Notes under the pieces: model-generated
The model's database searches: none
Told to the model about the DNA's origin: nothing
Seen by the model: the letters and a program-made list of their open reading frames with translations, nothing else
In this document: piece by piece, positions 10,619 to 21,178 of the stretch
Position numbering within the stretch: the first letter of the stretch is position 1
How the letters are laid out: each line of letters starts with the position of its first letter
Made by a program: the position numbers and the translations under genes
Assembly: GCA_024114885.1 (NCBI GenBank)
Contig: CP099418.1
Location: 3,596,001 to 3,660,000 of the forward strand
DNA: 64,000 nt
Direction of reading: 5' to 3'
Source of the DNA: Septoria linicola
Taxonomy: Eukaryota > Ascomycota > Dothideomycetes > Mycosphaerellales > Mycosphaerellaceae

Positions 10619-11894
10619 ATGGCGGAAAAGAACATTGTCGTGCTTGGCGCGTCATTCGCCGGGCTGGCCACTGCTCACCATATCTGCAAGCACCTGCTTC
10701 CGAAACTGAAAGCTAGCGGCGACAAATACGTGCTACACCTCGTGGATCCTTCAACTCACTTCTGGTGGCACATCGCGGCGCCCCGTCAAATATGCTCCGT
10801 GGATGAGATCAGCCTCGAACAAAGTTTCGTGCCCATCAAGGATGGATTCAAGCAATATGGGAATTTGCAGGAGTCTATAGTGTTCCATCAAGCAACAGCA
10901 ACCGCCCTCGACACCCATAACCGGACGGTATCGCTGTCAAAGCCAGACGGGAGCACAGAAAGCCTTTCCTACTGGTCGCTCATCATTTCGACCGGTGTCA
11001 GCACTCCAACACCGCTCACTGGGTTCGTCGGAGATCACACAGTATCGCAGAAGGCGCTCCGCGAGACGAATACCAAGCTTAAGACTGCTAAAGACATTGT
11101 GGTCAGTGGTGGCGGTCCAGTAGGCGTTGAAATTGCTGGTGAATTAGGCGCCCATTTTGGCAGCAAGGCCAAGGTCACTCTTGTTACTGCTGGCGAGAAG
11201 CTTCTTCCAGTATTGAACGAAACCCGAGCAAAGAAAGCTGAGACATTGCTCAAGAGACTCAATGTCAACGTGCTATACAACACGAAAGTATCTGGAACGA
11301 AAGATCTTGGCAATGGCCAGACAGAGGTCCTACTCAGTAATGGCAAGCCACTCACCGCTGACGTCTACATCCCTGCATTTGGCGTGACACCTAACACCGA
11401 GTGGCTGCCTAAGGATCTAAAGAACGATCGAGGTTTCGTGGCCACCAACGAGCAGACTCTCAGAGTCGACAAAGCTGGAGTCCGAGTGTACAGTGCTGGT
11501 GACGTTGCCGGAGTAGACACTGGAGGTGTTCTCAACATGTGAGCTTGTAGTAATGATCCACCAAGCAATGGCAATACTGATAGTACTCGTAGGTACAATT
11601 CACTCCCTGTGCTTCATGCCAATTTGGACCACGACCTGCTTGCTGAAGCTAAGGCCGGCAGTGTAGCCGAGAAGACGTACAGCTTTCAGAAGAAAGAGAC
11701 CCAGTTTGTTCCCGTGAGCACATGAAATGAGTCGAGCTTCAAAGACAGTGCTAATATTTGTACAGGTCGGCGCAAAGACAGGAGTTGCTGCATTCAATGG
11801 ATGGTCTGTCCCTGGCTTTGTCGTCGCGTTTGCCAAGGGTAAGGATTATATGGTGAGCCAAATGAGCGGCTTCACTGAGGGTAAGAAGTTTTAA
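10619..11894 (+). CDS. AIF/AMID-like FAD-dependent NAD(P)H oxidoreductase
   Basis: Three exons fit: 10619-11538, 11593-11713 and 11766-11894, giving 389 residues. Introns of 54 and 52 nt begin GTGAGC and end with TAG and CAG, and reading phase is kept across both. The first residues form a flavin-binding Rossmann motif (VVLGASFAGLATA, near residue 6). A second dinucleotide-binding motif (VVSGGGPVGVEIAGE) lies near residue 160, and a late VRVYSAGDVAG segment matches the FAD-contacting motif of pyridine nucleotide-disulphide oxidoreductases. The layout is that of the AIF-like/AMID/FSP1 group, which moves electrons from NAD(P)H to quinones or other acceptors. No mitochondrial presequence or membrane helix is evident. 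Physiological substrate unknown. Confidence 0.85.
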
Positions 11895-12378
11895 AAGCAA
11901 AGGTGGACTTCTGCAATACGTTCGATGCGTAGCATCACATCTACTTCCTGGCTACTGATACCCACATATGATATAGAGCGAATCGGACATTCAATTCACA
12001 ATCGATGCATTCCTGATCAATGTCAGCATATCGCGTTGTCATTCCGAGTGTGCAAGCTGCCCCGCCGGTCCAGCCCAGGCGTATGCGGTCCGCTGACATT
12101 CACCTTCGTTTCGACTATCCTCACCCGTACCATGTGTACTCGGCTCATTCACCTACCGACATGCGCTAGCGTGTGCAGAATCTGCGTTCACTCGCATGAC
12201 TGGCATAAAGCACATGCGGTATGATCAATTGATCCACTGCTCATCTTCGCCTATGCCCAACATTCTCGATGGAACAATAACCATTTGGCTAGCTGTTTCA
12301 GGATCAATAGGAAGAGTTTCTTCCATCACACCAACTTTGATACTACTATAGTACTCCACCGCTATCGCAGGGCTTGAC
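11895..12378. other. Intergenic region
   Basis: About 480 bases between two same-strand genes. I see no feature I can support. Confidence 0.3.
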
Positions 12379-13419
12379 ATGGCAGACACAAAGTTCAACA
12401 ACGCCATAAGTGCAGCTTTGGCAAATCTGGCGACCGCACGAATTGAGATACACAAGCATGTCAATGACCGGAACTTTGACGATTCGAAGCGTATCGAAGA
12501 GCTGGCCTGGCTGGCCAATGACCTTCTGGACCGAAAGATATATGCAATTGAAATTGAGCCTGCTGCGAGATATAAAGAACCAGTCTGCGAAGTCCCGACG
12601 CCATTTGTGGAGATCATCGATGAGGTTGATGGGGTTTCGGGCATGGTGGATGCTTGTGTCGAGGAGGTTTTAGCTAAAGCCGACGTCCACGATGGTCCAG
12701 ATTTGTATATGGATTGCGAAGGTCAGAACCTTGGCCGTGAGGGCACCCTCACACATATCAACATCTATTTGCCCCGGCGCAACAAGGCGTTCATTCTGGA
12801 CATCGATCAGCTCGGAGGAACTGCATTTGATATCAAGGGCACGACGCACGAAACGACATTGACGAAGGTGCTGCAAGACTGGTCGATCAAGAAGGCCATC
12901 TTCGACTGCCGCAGCGATAGCGATGTTCTCTTTGCGCACCACAAAATCGCGCTGGATGGCGTAATCGACCTGCAACTTCTGGAGATCGCAACGAGCAGGA
13001 CGAGAAAGAATGCGCAGAAGCTGAACTCGCTTTCGTCGTGCATCGGGCGACTCAACATGCAGAAGTCTGCCAGAGATCATGTCCTGGAGATCAAAGAGCG
13101 CGGGAAAGAAGCCATGAAGCAAGGGAACCCGTTCCACGAGCGGCCGCTGTCCAAGTTGATGATTGAGTACTCCATCGGCGACCTACTCCTGATGCCGGCA
13201 TTGTATCAGTACTTCACTTCGAGACCTGGCTGGAATGAGGAATGGGCAGCAAGGGAACAGCATGCCACGACTGAGCGACTGGAGGTATCTCGTGCGCCAG
13301 ACTTCAGAGAAAGAGAGAAAGCTGGCTTGATCAGCATGAAGGATGCGCCCGAGGAGTGGAAGTCGATTGATCGGTTTGAGGATATCGAGAAAGCTGCAAG
13401 GTCTTCGAAGGGAGCTTGA
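12379..13419 (+). CDS. 3'-5' exonuclease-domain protein (DEDDy family)
   Basis: Single exon, 346 residues, starting at the ATG at 12379. A central 3'-5' exonuclease fold is indicated by all three DEDDy motifs. Motif I is D-x-E in LYMDCEGQNLG (Asp112, Glu114). Motif II is in KKAIFDCRSDSDVLF (Asp176). Motif III is YSIGD, a Tyr-x3-Asp (Tyr264, Asp268). The closest general type is the EXD1-like fungal proteins, with the exonuclease domain flanked by short helical regions. All catalytic residues are present, so it could be an active RNA or DNA exonuclease; the substrate cannot be read from the sequence. The C-terminus is charged and probably helical. Confidence 0.85.
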   Translation: MADTKFNNAISAALANLATARIEIHKHVNDRNFDDSKRIEELAWLANDLLDRKIYAIEIEPAARYKEPVCEVPTPFVEIIDEVDGVSGMVDACVEEVLAKADVHDGPDLYMDCEGQNLGREGTLTHINIYLPRRNKAFILDIDQLGGTAFDIKGTTHETTLTKVLQDWSIKKAIFDCRSDSDVLFAHHKIALDGVIDLQLLEIATSRTRKNAQKLNSLSSCIGRLNMQKSARDHVLEIKERGKEAMKQGNPFHERPLSKLMIEYSIGDLLLMPALYQYFTSRPGWNEEWAAREQHATTERLEVSRAPDFREREKAGLISMKDAPEEWKSIDRFEDIEKAARSSKGA

Positions 13420-13575
13420 TGGAATCTGGAGATTTTGTGATGACTTGATCCTGCCGAATATCTTGCGTTTCTCATGAATGCAATGTCTTGTCAGACTCTA
13501 CTGGGAGGTGCAGTCATGAGCGATGTTACTGACTACCACTTCTTGGCATTGCCTCTGCCCTCTACTGTAGGTCTC

Positions 13576-13962
13576 CTATGGTGCCTCGGCTGTGTTGACT
13601 TCACCACTCGAGGTCAGAGATGACCCTGCCATTTCGTCGCGCAGCAGCTTCAGCTGCGCGGCTTCGTCCTCATCATCATGCTTGACTTTCTTCTTGGGGC
13701 GAACGGTAGATCGCCGTTCGCCTGTCCTTTGCACGCTGATCTCGACTAGTCGCCCTTCAAAGTCGACTGCTCGACCAGAGAAGGGCCCAGGCGCATTAGC
13801 ATTGCCTCCACACTGCTCCTTAAGCTCTTTGCGTTTCTGGTCAAGAACCGACGCCAGGTCCGCGCTGCTCAGCGACTTGTCGGACCTTGGCCGAGTGCTT
13901 TGGAGGAAAAGCTCAATGGCTTGCTCATTGGCGGCCAGTAGATCTAAGGAGCTGCTCAGCAT
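13576..13962 (-). CDS. Small charged protein of unknown function
   Basis: A minus-strand frame ending at 13576 looks coding in its last 128 residues. A likely start is the ATG at 13962 (MLSSSLDLLAANEQ). Earlier in-frame Met codons, for example at 14064, are possible but the upstream part looks less coding. The product has a helical N-terminal half, an RAVDFEGRLVEIS segment, and a basic-acidic tail with RPKKKVKHDDEDE that resembles a nuclear localisation signal. I do not recognise the family. Its 5' end faces the AP-3 sigma gene, so the two may share a promoter region. Confidence 0.45.
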   Translation of the reverse strand: MLSSSLDLLAANEQAIELFLQSTRPRSDKSLSSADLASVLDQKRKELKEQCGGNANAPGPFSGRAVDFEGRLVEISVQRTGERRSTVRPKKKVKHDDEDEAAQLKLLRDEMAGSSLTSSGEVNTAEAP

Positions 13963-14556
13963 CGTTTCTCCTACATGCCCTTCGCGGTGAACATATTCGG
14001 TCCTGGGCGCTTTTGTGGTTATACGCTGCTTGATACAATACATGTGCTTGTGCGACTGCTCCATATTGTTTCTTCCTGAGGTAGGCGTGACTGTTGACTT
14101 GACTCTGTTCGTCCAGAGAGAAACCGCGTGTGGGCACGTAGGAGCTGAAGTGCGTCTGGAGAGGAACTGCTTGATAGAGTACGATTGATGGTAAGATGAA
14201 TGCCGCCTAGAAGTGCGCAAGGCGGCAGCCATCAACAGCAGCCAGCATGCTTTTACACTTGCATACTCATGCGTCACAAGCGCACGACTATTCCGAGTCA
14301 CATCACAGACGTGGAGGATCTTCTCGTAGAGTTCGGGAAGGATGGTAGGACGGTCAAAGTGGATGTGTGAGCCTGTGAAGCATTCGGCGGTCGGCTCACC
14401 ATAGTTCTACCGACGCTAATTTAGCCAAAAGTGATTCCCATGGTAGACCCTACCATCCGACATAGCTTTGATACATCAACCAGTTCATTTCTTCTTCAGA
14501 TCACAGAAAGCTGCTCGATCGCCGTGAGAAAGAGTGGTGGTATCCCTCTGGTCAGA
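13963..14556. other. Intergenic/divergent promoter region
   Basis: Lies between the minus-strand small gene and the AP-3 sigma gene. It contains a plus-strand stretch at about 14269-14370 that reads like protein (TDVEDLLVEFGKDG) and ends at a GTGTGAG that could be a splice donor, but I could not link it to any gene. Confidence 0.3.
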
Positions 14557-15198
14557 ATGATCAATGCGGTGTTGGTTTTCAACAATAACGGCCAGCCACG
14601 ACTGACCAAGTTCTACACGCAGCTAGTACGTCCATCATGTCCCCATATATCGAGACGGATCATGGCACAGGCACAGACTGACACTGACATTCACACGCAG
14701 GACACGGCGGTGCAGCAGCGTCTCCTCTCCGAGATCTTCAGTCTCGTCTCTGCGCGGCCCAACAGCGCCTGCAACTTCCTGCCGCTGCCTCCGCTGCTGG
14801 CCCCACCTACCGCTTCCGCATCCGCATCCTCGACCTCAGCCAGCGCACCTTCCACTGAGCACACCGACGCGCCTTCTCTGGTGACTTACCGCCACTACGC
14901 CACCCTCTACTTCATTCTCATATCTACAAACACCGAGTCACCCCTGGCACTGCTCGATTTCATTCAAGTCTTCGTGGAAGCCTTGGACCGGCTATTCGAG
15001 AATGTGTGCGAGCTGGATCTCATCTTCAACTTCGAAACCTTGCATGCCGTGCTAGCTGAGATGATTGTGGGTGGCGTCGTGGTCGAGACGGCATTGGATC
15101 GTGTGGTGGAAGGCGTGCGAAGCCAAGGCAGAGTCGCAAAGCGACCCGTGAATGAAAGCCGTTCAGGTGTGACTGCAAGCATGTGGTCAGGAAGATGA
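14557..15198 (+). CDS. APS3: AP-3 adaptor complex sigma subunit
   Basis: Two exons, 14557-14625 and 14701-15198, give 188 residues. The 75-nt intron begins GTACGT and ends CACGCAG. The N-terminus (MINAVLVFNNNGQPRLTKFY) is the hallmark start of clathrin-adaptor small chains. The later stretches YRHYATLYFI, DFIQVFVEALDRLFENVCELDLIFN and the AEMIVGGVVVET segment match the sigma3 subunit. AP-3 carries cargo from the Golgi to the vacuole. Between the first strands and the YRHY segment there is an Ala/Ser/Pro-rich insertion (about bases 14790-14870) that makes a disordered loop. The frame upstream of 14557 is also open, but the family start is clearly this Met. Confidence 0.9.
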   Translation: MINAVLVFNNNGQPRLTKFYTQLVRPSCPHISRRIMAQAQTDTDIHTQDTAVQQRLLSEIFSLVSARPNSACNFLPLPPLLAPPTASASASSTSASAPSTEHTDAPSLVTYRHYATLYFILISTNTESPLALLDFIQVFVEALDRLFENVCELDLIFNFETLHAVLAEMIVGGVVVETALDRVVEGVRSQGRVAKRPVNESRSGVTASMWSGR

Positions 15199-16009
15199 AA
15201 GGTTTGGTGAGCTCCCGACCTCGCTACAATTCTGCATCTGGACAGCAGCGTAGCCCAGCGCGAAGTATTGCATTCAGTGTGCCAGGGCTCTGTCTGCCCT
15301 CCAGCTCACTGATCAGAGCACACCACAATCTGCTGCAGCGCTGGTGCGACAGAGTTGTCTCTTCATCAATGCTATGCTCTTAGCAGCTTTCGTCACTGAA
15401 TGCACAATGTCGGTGCGAGACGGGGCGCAACAAAACGCTGTTCTTTGTGTCGAGTCCGTCGGAGCACATGGACACAACGGCATTGGACAAAGGCTTTGCT
15501 CTCTCTGCACACGACGCGGCACATTCGGCCTCAACTTATGGACTACATGGCTGCTCTGCCCGAATATGTGATCACGCAAATGCACAACTTGACACTTAGT
15601 AAAGTGCAGAGCTACCAATTTTGGCTGGATCAGAGATACAATACAGAAAGCTCGAGCTAGCTCTGCGAATTCAGCATTGCTATCGACCACCACGAACTAT
15701 TGTAACGACGCCGCAACCTTGTAAACGCCTGCAGCAATGTCTTAACCGAAGCTGGCCAATCCTACCGCATTCGCCCTAGAAGCCAGGCATAGGACTTCTC
15801 GTATCTCTATTCCTTCTAGCAGACACTCCCTGCTTACCGTCAGCAGCTCCACAAAGCGGACGACTGACAACTCTGAGCCGGAGAATAGGAGCTGCAACAC
15901 TCAGGCAATACGGGCATGCGACACATTGCTGCAACCGAAGACCATATCTAAAGTGCAAGCAGTAGTTCGACGTGAGTGGCGCTCTGTTCAAGACTCGCAC
16001 GCAGCGGCC
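15199..16009. other. Intergenic region, partly possible 5' part of next gene
   Basis: Mostly featureless. From 15926 the frame of the following gene is open and may be coding (SKVQAVVRREWRSV), so an upstream exon joined near there is possible. No promoter element stands out. Confidence 0.3.
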
Positions 16010-17726
16010 ATGCGCTCTTCGCACGCTACGCAATCGCCTCCAAGACAAAGGTCAAAAGCTCTTATGCCCGGCCAAGCGACTTCGCGAGCGGATTCGCCTG
16101 CTCTCACGTCATCATCCCAGAGGCCAGCTGTGCCTCACAACTCGGTCCCATATTCATCACTCCGGCCGTCGATACCCCTTGCAGATCTCAAGCAGCCAAG
16201 CGACTACTGTCTCAAAGCGACTGACGAGAGCAACATAGCTCGAGCGAGAGCTGCATTGGAAGGCACACTGGATCACAGCCCTGATGCCGCCCATGACTTG
16301 CCAGAGTATCTCCGCAATGGTCACAGCGTTACCATAGCAGTTGATCACGCGAAACAAGCTCGGCCAGGTGCACCGTCGGCTGTGCATCAGAGCAACTACC
16401 AGCCCTATAGGTCTAATCAGCATGAGGCAACGTTCTCGACAAATGACTCCCGGCTTTGGACCACAGTGCCCACGCACAACGACCATAAAGCTCGCCCTTT
16501 CGGCGAGCGTTGCATTTCTAATACGGCGTCAATCTCCGCGACGCGTTCGCCAGTTACAAAGATGTCGCCTAAACGCATCGCACGGAAGCCTGTCAACTCC
16601 ACCAGGCTTACTGCCGTGCGACCTCCGACACCAAAACCTTCTATCGAGCCAGACCTCAACCCGATCCTCATAGCTCATGCCCACCGGACTCGCTTTCCTA
16701 CTACTGATGAGACCGAAACGTCAATTCCAATCACCGAGCATGACGAGCCACCAATGCATCAGACTTGGCGGCCTGAAAGCTGGAATCCAATCCGTGACTT
16801 GAAGGAATGCTTATCAGGCTGGGACGGCTTGAAAAGGCAAGTGCTGAAAGAGCACTATCGAGAGCCCAGAGCGTAGATTCGACCCTCTGCTCGCTGAGCA
16901 AATAAGAGCAGTGCGAGCACCGTCCGACGCTGGAGCATCAAGTCCTCAATCATCTCCCAGTGGACCAGCCTCGACGAGTTTGGCATCCAGAAGGATCCAG
17001 ATCACGACAGAGTTCACGGTTCAACCTTGAATTGCATCTTATCTCGGTCCACCAACGTTGCAGACGGAGCCCACGTCGCACGACACCTTTCTGTACGCAA
17101 ATGCCCGCCCCGAACAACGATTTTTTGAGCTGCATGAGGTTCTACGTACTGTGTAGAAGATGTTTATGAGGGACTGGAAGAAGAAGAGCATTTGTCATAG
17201 AGGAGGCTGGAGATGAAGAAGAAGCCCACCAGATGACTGCAGCTGTCAACGAGAACGATGGAAGTTCACGTCACGGGACGAACTATATAAACGTTGGGAG
17301 CAAGGTGATCGGCATCAGAGAAGCAGAAGAAGACGAGGATGAGGTCGAGGACTACAACGGGATCGAACGTGATACGGGCCACGATGTGATTCGAAGGACG
17401 TCGTTGCCATAGCCGATAAGGATAGCGGGGAAGACGAAGTCGGCGGGGAGCATAGAGCCTGGCCTCGCTGAAGGGAGTACAGCTACAGATTTCGCGGAGG
17501 CAAATGCCAGGGTGTCGAGCTCAGTGTCGCCTAGCCGGACACCACCGAGCTCCAATCGTTACAAGATCACGGCGATATTCGATCAGGAATCATCCTCGAC
17601 CAGCCAGGCCTGCGCTTCAGCGCTGAAGCCCTGTATGCTTCGACCTCGAACAAGTCGCCTTTGGACCTCTGTCACTATGGAAGAGCACCGCACAGGCATA
17701 GTGAGACGGTTAGCAGCCCCATCTAG
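16010..17726 (+). CDS. Unrecognised multi-exon protein, acidic C-terminal half
   Basis: Coding-like sequence switches frame several times between 16.0 and 17.7 kb, and each switch can be removed by a GT-AG intron. My model is 16010-16793, 16870-17018, 17064-17145, 17201-17368, 17413-17438 and 17535-17726, which stays in phase and gives 466 residues. The ATG at 16010 is the first in frame; an upstream exon is possible because the frame is open back to about 15926. The N-terminal half is Pro/Ser/Thr-rich and basic. The C-terminal half is Glu/Asp-rich (GIREAEEDEDEVEDYNG). No domain, signal peptide or membrane segment is visible. Several donors are weak (GTTCAA, GTCGGC), so single exon edges may be wrong. 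The alternative reading, a pseudogene with frameshifts, is less likely because splicing repairs every break. Confidence 0.45.
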
Positions 17727-17869
17727 GCACTGCTTAGCAGATCCTCTAGGAGACAGACAGACCAGGCTGGTAGTCGGCATATTGCTGATCGCGATCGAAG
17801 TCTTTTCGTGAGATGTCTTCGCTTACACCTCACAACAAGCCCAGACCAAATTACCCAAGTCTTTTAGCT

Positions 17870-19340
17870 CTGAAAGATGAGCTCTGTCTGATCTACAGCA
17901 TCTGGAGATAGCTTGCCGCAGTCCACATAAACCGGAGGGAGATGCCGGGTCGCCTCGACATAAATAAAGACAGTATTGTGATTTGTGTGAGCTAGATGAT
18001 CTCTTCCACTTCTGTCTCCGATTTCTTCTGCCATCTAGACCATCCGCATGCAGGGCAGCGCAGTTCAAAGCATGACAATGGAGATGCTGCATCCCCTCGA
18101 CATATCTGAAGACGATATTGTGAAGCAATTTGACCTGCGCGCAGTCTCTTAAGCAGTATCATCTCTCTAGCTCCTGTTTCCAGACTCTGATGGCACCTGG
18201 ACGGCCCGCTTGCAGGTTGGCATGATCGGCGGAATAATGATAGAGCTGCTGCATTGCGACAGTATGCTTGAAGTTCACGCCGTGGACTGTCCGTACCTAC
18301 ATATGGCATAGTAAGCAAGTCGACATCATTTGCTTCGCTTTTCAGTCTTTAATGGCGTCTCAGCTGTCCCCGTACAGGTTGGCACAGTCCGTGGACCGAC
18401 GACAGAGCTGCTACATTGCTACAGTATGTTCGAAGTATCTATCGTGAATCCTTCATTCCTGCACTCAATACAGTAAGCAAGTCCACATCATCCGCTTCTC
18501 CTTTCGCTCTCTGATGGCGTCTCGACTGTCCGCATGCAGGTTGGCATAGTCTGCGGAATCCTACGGAGCTGCTCCATCGTCGTAGAACATTGAGTGCAAC
18601 AAAGCCTCCTTACCAAAACAGAGTCTGCAAGGAGGATGTGTATTGATTGTCTCTGCCGCTTCTGTTCTAAGCTTTTCGTGGCTTCTGCATTGTCCGCAAA
18701 TCCTTTGGCATGGTTTACGGAAGAACGATGGAGCTACCACATTGTCTTCGTTCATCTGGAGACAATGTTGTGAAGTGTCCTTGCCAGCATAATGACGGAC
18801 TGCTCACGCGCATTGGAGAAATGCCCCAGAACAGCGGCCATCACATTGTCGCTATTTCCAAGGAGCTTCAGGATACAATCGACAAGCACGAAAAGGATAT
18901 GTTCGCACTGTACAAGTCACTCTGGCCTAGCCCAAGGATCGTGACAAGTGCAACTTGATGCTTGCCAGTTCTCGCTCCTTGGAGATAGAGCTAGGACTAC
19001 ACCTCGTCTAGTACGCAAGATGTGCACCACTGTCTCTCTAGCTTCTACTTCCAGCTTCTCCTGGCTTCTGTGCGGTCCGCCTGCTAATCAGCGTAGTTTG
19101 CGGAACAATGGCAGAGCTTGCTACGTAGTGTTCGGGAATTTAAAGGTAGCGTTGTGACGCGTCCTTGCCTATACATCGTCTGGTACGCAAGATGTGCATC
19201 ACTTGTCTCCCGTGCTTCTGGTTCCGATTCTCCGTGGCGTCCAGACTGTCCGCATGCAGGTTAGCATAGTCTGTGGAACAAAGCAGGAGAAGTTGGTACA
19301 TTCCTATAGAAGTCATCCCGGGATGACTTCTAGGAGATTC
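17870..19340. repeat. Degenerate tandem array, about 162-bp unit
   Basis: A diverged motif close to GTCCGCATGCAGGTTGGCAT followed by AGTCTGCGGAA recurs at about 18050, 18212, 18374, 18538 and 18700, spaced 162 bases, and again in weaker form near 19086 and 19260. Each unit also has a CT-rich lead-in (CTTCTGTCTCCGATT type), a GGAGCTGCTACATTG-like block and a GACAATGTTGTGAAG-like block. Copies differ by many substitutions, so the array is old. Stops occur in all frames and I see no protein. The left edge is fuzzy. Confidence 0.7.
19307..19332. repeat. Perfect 26-bp palindrome
   Basis: Arms TAGAAGTCATCCC and GGGATGACTTCTA meet with no spacer, centred on CCCGGG. It lies at the end of the 162-bp array and shortly before the 180-bp array. 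Confidence 0.85.
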
Positions 19341-19619
19341 TTTGTCCAAGCTTCTCCAGGAATGTTGAAAGTCAACTTCACCTTGCTTTCATTGAAGGAC
19401 ACAAGATCTCACAGACGTGAGGAAGTACCCCTACAGACATTCCATAGCCAGCTCGAATGACAGGGTAGAGCTGCTTCAGATACGCCGGGACGCACAGTAG
19501 CACAGATCACGAAATGTGCCGGAGAAGCCAGATCCGGGGCTATCAAAGCTTTGATCGGTGAGAACCCTCCACTCCAACACCTATAGAGCGAAAGTATACA
19601 ATTACCTGACATGAGTCTC

Positions 19620-21020
19620 TCCAGGTTTGCGAACGTGCATGATGCAAGGTGTCTGCGCGCGGAGTAGCGTACAGTCAATGATTTCCTTGGAGAGTCTGTG
19701 AAAGTTGGAGCTACGAAAAGAATGGCCTGTGACAATAGATCACTGCAACACGCGATTTTCTTCGAGCATACTCAACACATTGGCATTTATTATCAGAACC
19801 ACTCGAGGGCAATACACCGGCGCCATGGAAGGCTTGTCCGCACAGAGCAGCTCAGACCCGTTGAGTTCATAGGAGATACAACAGTCGGCGCTGAAAAATG
19901 CACAGAATGTAATAGCAAATCACTGCAACATACATCTTTCCTCCAGTAGCTCTAGCACACTTGCAGCTGTTACCCAAATCACTCAAGAGCTACAAACTTG
20001 CACGATGGAAAGCGTCTGCGTACAGAGCAGCTCAGAGTCGTCAACTCTAATGGAGACACAAGAGCTGGAGACATAAAACGTGCAGAATGTGGCAGGAGAT
20101 CACGGAAACAAGCGGATTTTCTTGAGTGATCCCAGCACAACTGTAGGCCTTCTCCGAGTTACTCAAAGGTCGCGAAGCTGCACGACGGAAGGCGTCTGCG
20201 TGCAGAGCAGCTCAGAATCGCTAATTCTGTTAAAGACATAAGAGTTGGAGACATGAAACGTACAGAATCTGGCGGTGGATCACTGGGACAGGCGTGTTTT
20301 CTCGAGGGGTTCCGGCACATCTACAAGGTCTTCTCCGAGTCACTCAAGAGTCCCAAAGCTGCGCGATGACAAGCGTCTGCGTGCAGAGCAGCTTAGAATC
20401 GCTGATTTTGTTGGACATACAAGAGTTGGGACTATAAGACGAGCAGAATGGGACAGTAGATCACCACAACGGGTGCGATTACCCGAGTATTTCGAGTGGT
20501 CCTTGTACACTTCCAGGTGTTCCCTAACACACTCGAAGGCTGGCACGGGTCGCGATCCTATACGTCTGGACATCGAGCGGCTCAGAATCGCTGATTCTGT
20601 TGGAGACACAAGAGTTGGAACTATAAGACAAACAGAATGGGAGAGAATATCACTGCAACAAGCGCGATTCCTCGAGTATTTCGAGTGGTCCCAGTACACT
20701 TTCAGGTGTTTCCCAACACGCTTTTAGCTGCTTCTCAACTCACTCGGAGGCTGGCACGGGTCGTGATCCAATACGTCTGGACATCGAGCGGCTCAGAATC
20801 GCTGATTCTGTTGGAGATAAAAGAGTTGGAACTAAAGAATAACAGAATGGGAGAGAAAATTACTGCAACAAGCGCGATTCCTCGAGCGTTTCGAGTGATC
20901 CCAGCACACTTTAAGGTGTTTTGCAACATGCTTTTAGCTAGTTCTCAACCACTCGAGGATTGTTGCGGGTCGCGATCCAATACGTCTGGACGTTGAGTGG
21001 CTCTGATCGGTGAATTTTGG
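19620..21020. repeat. Tandem array, about 180-bp unit, eight copies
   Basis: A block reading roughly GAGCAGCTCAGAATCG, then GGAGACACAAGAGTTGG, then CAGAATGG and ATCACTGCAACAAGCG recurs with anchor points at about 19671, 19851, 20031, 20211, 20392, 20581, 20792 and 21001. The first three spacings are exactly 180 bases. The last two copies carry an extra segment of about 20-30 bases containing CTTTTAGCTGCTTCTCAAC, stretching them to about 210. Because 180 is a multiple of three, one frame gives a repeating peptide (LRIADSVGDTRVGTIRQTEW type), open from about 20275 to 20727 but closed in other copies. Not related by eye to the neighbouring 162-bp array. Confidence 0.8.
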
Positions 21021-21178
21021 CAGAGAGAGAGTAGATTTGAGGCTATAGAAACAGCGCAAAGAGAGCGGAAATCGCCCAAATAATGCCCAAAAGTAGCTAT
21101 TTTGACCCCTGAAGCTGTAGAAATCATCCAATCGCAGCTAAAATCATCACAAAGAAACCGCTATATACAGCCAAAGCA

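Noticed and set aside
16794..17534. Frame changes and stops suggesting a pseudogene
   Set aside because: Every break can be repaired by a GT-AG intron in correct phase, so an intact spliced gene is the simpler reading.
17870..21020. CRISPR-like repeat array
   Set aside because: Units are long (162 and 180 bp), contiguous and diverged, with no short constant repeat and unique spacers; the genome is eukaryotic.
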